This document shows, one piece after another, positions 56,500 through 64,000 of a stretch of 64,000 bases of DNA. Location of the stretch: positions 396,117 through 460,116 of the forward strand of contig NW_017802580.1 of assembly GCF_001625305.1 (NCBI RefSeq), in the 5' to 3' direction. Made by a program: the position numbers and the translations under genes. The notes under the pieces were generated by a model, which saw only the letters and a list, made by a program, of their open reading frames with translations, was not told where the DNA came from and did no database searches. The stretch is from Branchiostoma belcheri. Its lineage: Eukaryota; Chordata; Leptocardii; Amphioxiformes; Branchiostomatidae. Within the stretch, counting starts at the first letter, position 1, and each line of letters begins with the position of its first letter.

Positions 56500-58673
56500 C
56501 TGAAAAATCATTCCAGTCATTTTAACATTGCTACAATGTAAAATATGTCTTAATATCCAAAGATATCTTTGTAACTACAAAGAAAGCCAAACGTTGATGG
56601 GTAAGTACATGTGTGTGGCGATTTATTTCCCTGGCAGTTCACATTCTGCATGAGCTTTCTGTACACGTAACGCCTTCTGTTCTAATTTTCAATAAGTGAT
56701 ATTTAATATTACTTTCAAACATTGATCATCAATTCAGCTACATTTGAAGATAAATGGTTGTTTCGAGATGATCTCTTAAGATACCAGCCGTACCTATATT
56801 CATAATCGTTATTATCTGTATGTATGGCACAACGACCCCTTTGTAGTTCTTCAATGTCATGTCACATAAGTATCAACGTTAATTGCCACTGTGGGGAAAC
56901 ACAATGCGGAGAGCCAGTAGGTTCTATGCGACCGATTCCTGGGACATTGTGTACTTGGATGGTTGAGAAAGAAGATAAAAAATGTTTCAAACCGACACAG
57001 CCAGTTTCTGTGAAAAACAACACCAGCATAAGAAAGGCACCCAATGCGATTTCAGGGCGGAAAACAAAAATATTTTGGATGAAGAAATCCGTCTTGTATT
57101 AACATTTACTGCCATTTCTTAGCGCATTTTCATCATTCCTTGCATCGTTTACCTCCCCCCACCCCCACCAAGCTACGTGAGGAGTCATATAGATAGCTAG
57201 AACTAGCCAACGATACGAAACAAGGCAATCGCTTTCCGTCAGTAACATCGCATTTTGCCTCACAGATGCTGTGGGTTAGGTTTGATTCAACTTACTACAT
57301 TTAGAAAAGACCAGAAAATTGACCTAGAATCCTGTTTTACTGGTCTGAAATCGTTTTGGGTGGATTCAATAACCGCCAAATAATATGAAAGATGCATAGT
57401 CGGTTAAAGTTTACACTATTATTAGACGTATTTACATATACCTTTAAACATTGGCCCATATCCGAGCGCTCAGAAACAAACAATATGAACGTTGATAGAT
57501 TCTTGATACGGCTAGGGTGAACTAAAGATACGTACCGGCAAGATATTAGAAATAACCTCGTTGATGTCGTCTGCAGCGTATCTTACATTAATCATACATC
57601 GTCTTCAGAATAATATGTCTCTGGTGCCGGTTGCAACATGTCTGTACTGACTGCGCTGAGGTATGGCCTGGCTTCCACCAGGGCAAATGAGATTCATTCA
57701 GGTGTGAAATTGACATCCATGAAATATTGATAAGGTTTTATGGCAATTATTCCAGCAATGGGCATGCTTTGCCGCAGATGAAGAAACGGCTGCTTTTGAT
57801 TGCATAGCAAATTTCCTCTTCTGCTATGACACACATATATCTAATTGCTTAAAGGACCTACATTTGTTTACAAACTATAAGAATAATGCAGAATATTTGC
57901 CTCCCAACTGAAACTAGCGAGCTGATGGCGTCCATCAGCTATAGGGCATCGAAGAGTAACTAATCGATGACGTCATTTCCGGTGTGGCTAGGGACAGATC
58001 AGTAATGGGGAGGGTTGTGTGACAGTTAAGAATTCGATCGTTCAATTTCTATGGCTTTACCCTGGAAATCACTGGCTTCTTTTCCGTTTCTTCACTTACT
58101 CTCTTACATACACACGTACGATTGACACACAACACATATGATTGAGTGGATATTACATATTACAATGACCGAGTGGTGGTGGCACATGCACTGTCCCCAT
58201 ATTAGGACGGAAAACAGCAGTGGACGGGATGAAATATCTCTTTTTCTAGAAGGTTTATTACTACAAGGTAGATAGATAGATAGACAGATAGATAAATGGA
58301 TAAATATAATTTACATGATAGATATGAACACGATTCTTTACAAAACAGATTTGAAGAAACGAAGAAATGAACAAATGTTTGAATGAGTAAAGAACTGAAC
58401 GTGATGCATGCAGTTAAACAGGTTTCATCTCCTTTAATGTGTAACAAAGCACCATTTTGTTCATACACGCCATGTTTGGTCGATTTCACCTTAGGCAACT
58501 CACTCGCCTGTGTGTCACTTAAAATAAACTTTGACCTCGTCTCCTTTGTCAGACGTACTACTTTGTTATCATACACGCCACTTGCACGCCACTTCAGCTA
58601 AGTTTGGTTGATTTCACCTTGGGCAACTCATTTACTTGTCTGTGTGGCGTTTGACATAAACTTGAACATTTTA
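56500..58673. other. Upstream region of the MAM gene
   Basis: No exon is certain. A minus-strand stretch 57017-56862 follows a good acceptor (TGGTGTTGTTTTTCACAG) and reads ETGCVGLKHFLSSF on to a stop; it could be an alternative exon but has no known domain. A (GATA)n run lies at 58266-58305. Segments 58445-58530 and 58566-58670 are diverged tandem copies (GGTYGATTTCACCTTRGGCAA). Confidence 0.4.
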
Positions 58674-60443
58674 CCTGCAACAACGGTCACTATGGTTTCC
58701 TTATGGTCTCTCTATATACGGTTAATTGTCGTGATAAAGACGATGTGTCATCCTTTTCTCTGCCGGTGTTCTGAGTTATACATAAAGAAACAAGTGATTT
58801 CTAGGCGGCAGAGAATGATTTGTTAAGGCCGCCAGCGACTCGCATTCCTGGAAACTTTCAGATCACGCACACTTAGCTTAACAGCAAACGAACTGTTTTC
58901 GACTCATCCACCTCTGAAGTTGCCTCACAATACAAGATAAAAGCGTTGATTTTCATTCACCCCTCTATGAAATATAGTTCTATTTCAAAATTTATGCTAC
59001 GTCACAATGTCTATTCCGCAGAAACTGTGGTCAGCGAAAACTCATGTCTGGAGAAATCTCTAAACGGCCGCAGGGGAAATGGCCCATGGAGCATACTCTC
59101 TTTCATAGCCTCCAAATCAGGCTCTGAGCAGCATTTGGATATCCTTTTTGTTTATTCCAACACTGTTTTCTGGTTATTGGCGTGTTTGTTTGCCACTGCT
59201 TTCGTAATATCTGCAACTTTCAGACTAAGATAGCAATCATTAAACAGTGCGTAGGAAACAAAATGCTAACGACACAATATTCTGATAAGGAGGCTATTCT
59301 TCCACACCCTAATTTATGCACACGTACAAATGCTGTAACTACATTTACTGCTGAAGACCCCGTCTGGGGCGGTTCGGAACTTTAGTGGCTCCAACGAGAA
59401 TTACAAAATGAGGTATGTAGGATATTTCAATGTTGTTACGAACGTTTTTGATAATGTTCTACTGCGTCCCGTAGATTTGCATTTATTGAATATTATTGCC
59501 TAGGTTTTCAATTATTTGCACGTTTGACTCGACAACTTCGGGAAGTGGGAGGGATACACTTTTTTATTAACTGTAGCCAAACTATTTATTCTATAGCTTC
59601 CATTTGGTACCAAACATGTGGATATCCAACGGTGACTTTTATCCGGATTCATTTTTTTAAGATGTTAAGCCCTGAACATAACAATACCAGGCTTTGTGAC
59701 CCCGGTTCCTGCAATATTTCCCGCGAGGGTAAAAACTATGGTCTTTCCTTGATAAGAGGGTTACTAAAGCTGTCGGCTGTATGATTCACATTGTGATATT
59801 CTGTACAGAACACATGTTCCATTAGGAACTGTGACAAGTAAAAAGGGGACATTACAAGCAGTGATGTTTTTTTTTCTTTCAAATAACAAGAGGGAGTTTT
59901 AACCAAATTTGTTTCCACGTGATGGGTGGGGAGTTTAAATACTGAAAGAAAATTCCCAGCGGCGACTACGAATAGGTTGGATTTAGAGCACACGGCAGGG
60001 GTATTTTAATCGGTATTTGTTCTGCACCCCTCCCGACCTGCCTAATGGGTGTGTGTGTTGGGGGGGGGGGGTACGTGACGGCGTCCCAGTCCCAACTGCA
60101 CATACATCCAGTAAACCTCTTTACGCTCTCCGTTAAACTCCCAAGTTTTCTCACTTTATCCTGCAAACTAACTACCTAGCGGCCGAACTTTTGCATCAAA
60201 GCTGGTGATTTTAGAAGCTTGGGCAAAAGGACCTTTAAATGAAGTAATATGGCGTGATAACGAACACACCCAGACCGACCTTTTGAGGCCATACGTGAGG
60301 TCACATACAGCATTACATCTGCATGAAATGATATCAAACCTGTTTTTCACTTTTGGTTGGGACACTGTTGAACTATGAACTTTTGACTTGGGGAGGCTGA
60401 AAATGAATTGTCGCGATATTCGGTAGTTGTGTAGGACTTGATA
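58674..60443. repeat. Direct duplication, copy 1 (about 1.77 kb)
   Basis: Nearly identical to 62219-64000 with small insertions and deletions; both start CCTGCAACAAC-GTCACTATGG. Matching frames (for example 59524-59784 and 63081-63341) have identical translations apart from one residue but show no known domain or signal. The offset is about 3.55 kb. Confidence 0.9.
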
Positions 60444-61441
60444 AGACCTCGAAATTGTTAGATTTTTGCCCCCCTGGCGGCTTATAAAGACATACCGCCG
60501 TTTTGTTTAGCAAATATAAAGCAGATCGAGGAAGTTTCAACCCACTTGCCTTCTTTCGCAGCCAGCACGGGTGAGGGTGTTGTGGGGGTGATTACGGAAT
60601 ATGTTTAATTGTGTAGTTTGATATGATATGCAAATCACTTTTTCGTTAAAGTTGTTTATTTTAGAATCGAAGCTTGGACTCGACAAAAAACACCTAAAAT
60701 TAATTCCAGCACATTAAAAGAGTATGAGTCATAATGAACACGCCTAGAAATGGTGCGGGAAGCTACACATTAGGTCACAAACAATTACTTCTGCATGAAA
60801 TGATGTTTTTAAAACTGCTCTCTCATGGTGAGGCACTATTGAACTGCGAAATTTTTAATTTGGTTTGGGAGACTAATTCAGAACGGGTAGGCATTAGCTT
60901 TATCTTCATTATAGGCAACAGTGCCATGTTCATTTGTTTATAATTATCCATCTACCAAATCTACCACATTTTTTTTTAAATTGACACAACAGGTGGGTAT
61001 ACCTTTTTTCAATATGTCACTTATGAGGCCAGACCAGCTTTAGTCCACTCTCACAGGGAAGGGCCCCCACTCTTTTTGAAAAGTGTAGTGTCATGAGTTC
61101 TTTAACGTTCTCAATGTCTGTCTCTCCTCAAACACTTGACCTCTTCTTCCACCTTTACATTTTAAAATAGAAGAAGTCCCTAACCGAAGGTAGATAGTCA
61201 AGTAAGGAATAAGGTGTACAGTACTAGTGACTTTCCCAGGGGAACAACACTTGGGACAGTCATAAATTAGAACCCAGAACTTATTTAGAAAAGCCTTGAG
61301 TGGCTTAGAATGTTCGCAGTCAACATCTTTTTCAGTCTAGGTACTGTACCGTTCAGACCTCCAGCTTTTTCTAATGTAACATGTTTCAGCTGCGTGTACA
61401 TGTCCAGGGCTTGCGCGCGCGTGTAGGCAACAGAAATATTG
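60444..61441. other. Non-coding spacer
   Basis: AT-rich sequence between the duplicated blocks; 60440-60500 carries the GCCCCCCTGGCGG dispersed motif. No gene is supported. Confidence 0.4.
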
Positions 61442-61794
61442 AGGCCCCCATTCCACTAAGACGCCAGCGCTCTCTTTGCGACCTGAAATTGGCCAGAGCG
61501 CAAAGAGAGTGCCAATACACCGCCAAGTTCGCCATGCGAGCGCACTGAGTGTGCCATGAGCTCTATGAGCGCCGTCACCTCGGCGACTATTTCGAACCAA
61601 CTCATACCGTCGCCGTGAGAGTACCATGGAGAGCGAGCTAACAATGAGCACCGTGAGAACGCCATGAGAACGCGCGGAGATAACGCGGACAAAGTTCTCA
61701 ACAGTACAGACCTAGGCGCTTTCTCCGCGTTCCGGACAATTTCAGGTCGCAAAGGGAGCGCAGTGAGAGCACCGTCATAGGGGAATGGGGGCCT
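61442..61794. repeat. Foldback element with GGCCCCCATTCC termini
   Basis: The ends are inverted copies beginning AGGCCCCCATTCC, followed inside by related GCGCTC-CTTTGCGACCTGAAATT blocks in opposite orientation. The interior is rich in GAGCGC-type words. It fits a MITE; TSD not resolved. A half-copy with GTGGAATGGGGGTATAAC lies at 61960-62097. Confidence 0.6.
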
Positions 61795-62218
61795 TACACC
61801 ATTGATTTCATGATTTGAATATGATGCAGGATGTACAAGAATGACTTTAAAAACAATAAAACAAACAAAATGTATAAAATTTCTTTCTCCATTTTCTTAA
61901 TTCGTTGAGTGAGCTCTGAAATCGTTGGTCGCCCGTAAACGTTGCTGACCTTTGAGATTTAGGTCACGCAGAGAGCGCAGGAAGGTTGCCGGAGAGATTC
62001 CACTTGAGCACGTCTTTCGTAAAGTTTTGCAATCCGGATAATTTTAGGTCGCAGAGAGAGCGCGGCGAGAGCGCCGCTGAGTGGAATGGGGGTATAACAG
62101 GTTGCAACGAAAATATTTCACACCCTAACCAAGAATGCCAACAACAAAGACGAGTGTTCCACACCCAAATTAGTGAAAGAGTGACGTACATACTTCAACT
62201 GCATATACTGCTGAAGAC

Positions 62219-64000
62219 CCCTGCAACAACAGTCACTATGGTTTCCTTATGGTCTCTTTCTATATATTGTCGTGATGAAGACGATGTGTCGTCCTTTTCT
62301 CTGCCGTTGTTCTGAGTTATACATGAAGAAACAAGTGATTGCTAGGCAGCAGAGAATGATTTGTTAAGGCCGTCAGCGACTCGCATTGCTGGAAACTTTC
62401 AGATCACACACACTTGGCTTAACAGCAAACGAACTGTTTTTGATTCATCCACCTCTGAAGTTGCCTCACAATACAAGAGAAAAGTTGATCTTCATTCACC
62501 CCTCTATGAAATATGATACTATTTCAAAATCTATGCTACGTCACAATGTCTATTTTGCCAAAACTGTGTTCATCGAAAACTCATGTCTGGAGAAATCTCT
62601 AAACGGCCGCAGGGGAAATGGCCAATGTAGCATGCTCGCTTTGATAGCCTCCAAATCAGGCTCTCAGCAGCATTTGGATATCCTTTTTGTTCATTTCCAC
62701 ACTGTTTTCTGGTTACTGGCGTGTTTGTTTGCCACTGCTTTCGTAATATCTTCAGCCTTCTGACTAAAAGGTTTCGAAATAAATGAAATTAAACAGTGCG
62801 TAGGCAACAAAATGCTAACGACACAATACCCTGATAAGGAGGCTATTCTTCCACACCCTAATTTATGCACACGTACAAATGATGTAACTGCATTTACCAC
62901 TGAAGACCCCGTCTGGGGCGGTTCGGAACTTCAGTGGCTCCAACGAGAATTACAAAATGAGGTATGTACGACCTGAGGATATTTCAATGTTGTTACGAAC
63001 GTTTTTGATAATGTTTTACTGCGTCCCGTAGATTTGCATTTATTGAATATTATTGCCTAGGTTTTCAATAATTCGCACGTTTGACTCGACAACTTCGGGA
63101 AGGGGGAGGGATACACTTTTTTATTAACTGTAGCCAAACTATTTATTCTATAGCTTCCATTTGGTACCAAACATGTGGATATCCAACGGTGACTTTTATC
63201 CGGATTCATTTTTTTAAGATGTTAAGCCCTGAACATAACAATACCAGGCTTTGTGACCCCGGTTCCTGCAATATTTCCCGCGAGGGTAAAAACTATGGTC
63301 TTTCCTTGATAAGAGGGTTACTAAAGCTGTCGGCTGTATGATTCACATTGTGATATTCTGTACAGAACACATGTTCCATTAGGAACTGTGACAAGTAAAA
63401 AGGGGACATTACAAGCAGTGATGTTTTTTTTCTTTCAAATAACAAGAGGGAGTTTTAACCAAATTTGTTTCCACGTGATGGGTGGGGAGTTTAAATACTG
63501 AAAGAAAATTCCCAGCGCCGATTACGAACAGGTTGAATTTAGAGCACAGGGCAGGGAGATTTTAATCGGTATTTGCTCTGCACCCCTCCCGACCTGCCTA
63601 ATGGGTGTGTGTGTTGGGGGGGGGGGGGCTACGTGAGGGCGCCCCAGTCCCTACACATAAATTCAGTAAACCTCTGTACGCTCACCGTTTAACTCCCAAG
63701 TTTTCCCACTATATCCTGCAAAGTAACCACCTAGCGGCCGAACTTTCCCGTCAAAGCTGGTGATTTTAGAAGCTTGGACAAAGGGACCTTGAAATAAAGT
63801 AATATGGCGTAATAACGAACACACCCAGACCGACCTTTTGAGGACATACGTGAGGTCACATACAACATTACATCTGCATGAAATGATGTCAAACCTGTTT
63901 CTTCACTTTTGGTTGGGACACTGTTGAACTATGAACTTTTGACTTGGGAAGGCTGAAAATGAATTGTCGTGATATTCGGTAGGTGGGTAGGTCTTGACAA
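62219..64000. repeat. Direct duplication, copy 2 (runs past the window end)
   Basis: Second copy of 58674-60443. It is still homologous at base 64000, so the true duplication unit is longer than can be measured here. Confidence 0.9.

Noticed and set aside
56824-57102. Cysteine-containing 92-residue plus frame
   Set aside because: Cysteine spacing fits no known module, and the minus strand has a better splice acceptor over the same bases.
59524-59784. 86-residue frame repeated almost identically at 63081-63341
   Set aside because: Its conservation is explained by the duplication of the whole 1.8-kb block; no domain or splice context was found.

Overview
The window looks like genomic DNA of an invertebrate deuterostome, most probably a lancelet (amphioxus, Branchiostoma). 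Supporting signs are GT-AG introns of a few hundred bases to several kilobases, many shuffled extracellular modules (SRCR, MAM, LDLa, CUB, frizzled, kringle, sushi), a kinesin-light-chain-like TPR gene, and a dense mixture of LINE fragments, TTAA-flanked elements and short foldback elements. I saw no tRNA, rRNA, CRISPR array or bacterial operon. Two 20-base N gaps mark assembly joins. The species call is inference; all gene models below were built by hand from splice signals and reading-frame phase.

Layout. (1) 34-652: a piggyBac-type MITE. (2) 1154-4144, minus: the first four coding exons of a bark beetle/Anakonda-like SRCR protein, which continues beyond the left edge. (3) 4.1-7.7 kb: non-coding DNA with a foldback element and the 3' end of a LINE. 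(4) 7800-16300, minus: a complete four-exon gene for an 1842-residue protein with a nucleotidyltransferase-like domain and about 20 TPRs; a TTAA-type element sits in its third intron. (5) 16.6-20.8 kb: repeats. (6) 20.9-25.75 kb, minus: a nearly full-length but broken CR1-like LINE, with a gap-associated duplication. (7) 25880-46553, plus: the main discovery, a 15-exon gene whose exons join in one open frame of 909 codons. It encodes signal peptide - CUB - LDLa - frizzled CRD - kringle - sushi - Cys-loop ligand-gated ion channel (ligand domain, M1-M4). Its introns hold a palindromic DNA transposon, a LINE fragment carrying a nested Harbinger-like MITE, and an 8.3-kb TTAA-flanked element. (8) 48369-56499, minus: a modular type I membrane protein MAM-SRCR-LDLa-MAM-LDLa-MAM-TM with a PPPPY tail. 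(9) 57-64 kb: non-coding DNA with a 1.8-kb direct duplication.

The channel gene joins receptor modules used for secreted ligands (a frizzled CRD and a kringle, the pair found in ROR-type receptor kinases) to a pentameric channel core. Every extracellular module is bounded by phase-1 introns, the signature of exon shuffling. The neighbouring genes are independent; no operon-like relation is implied.
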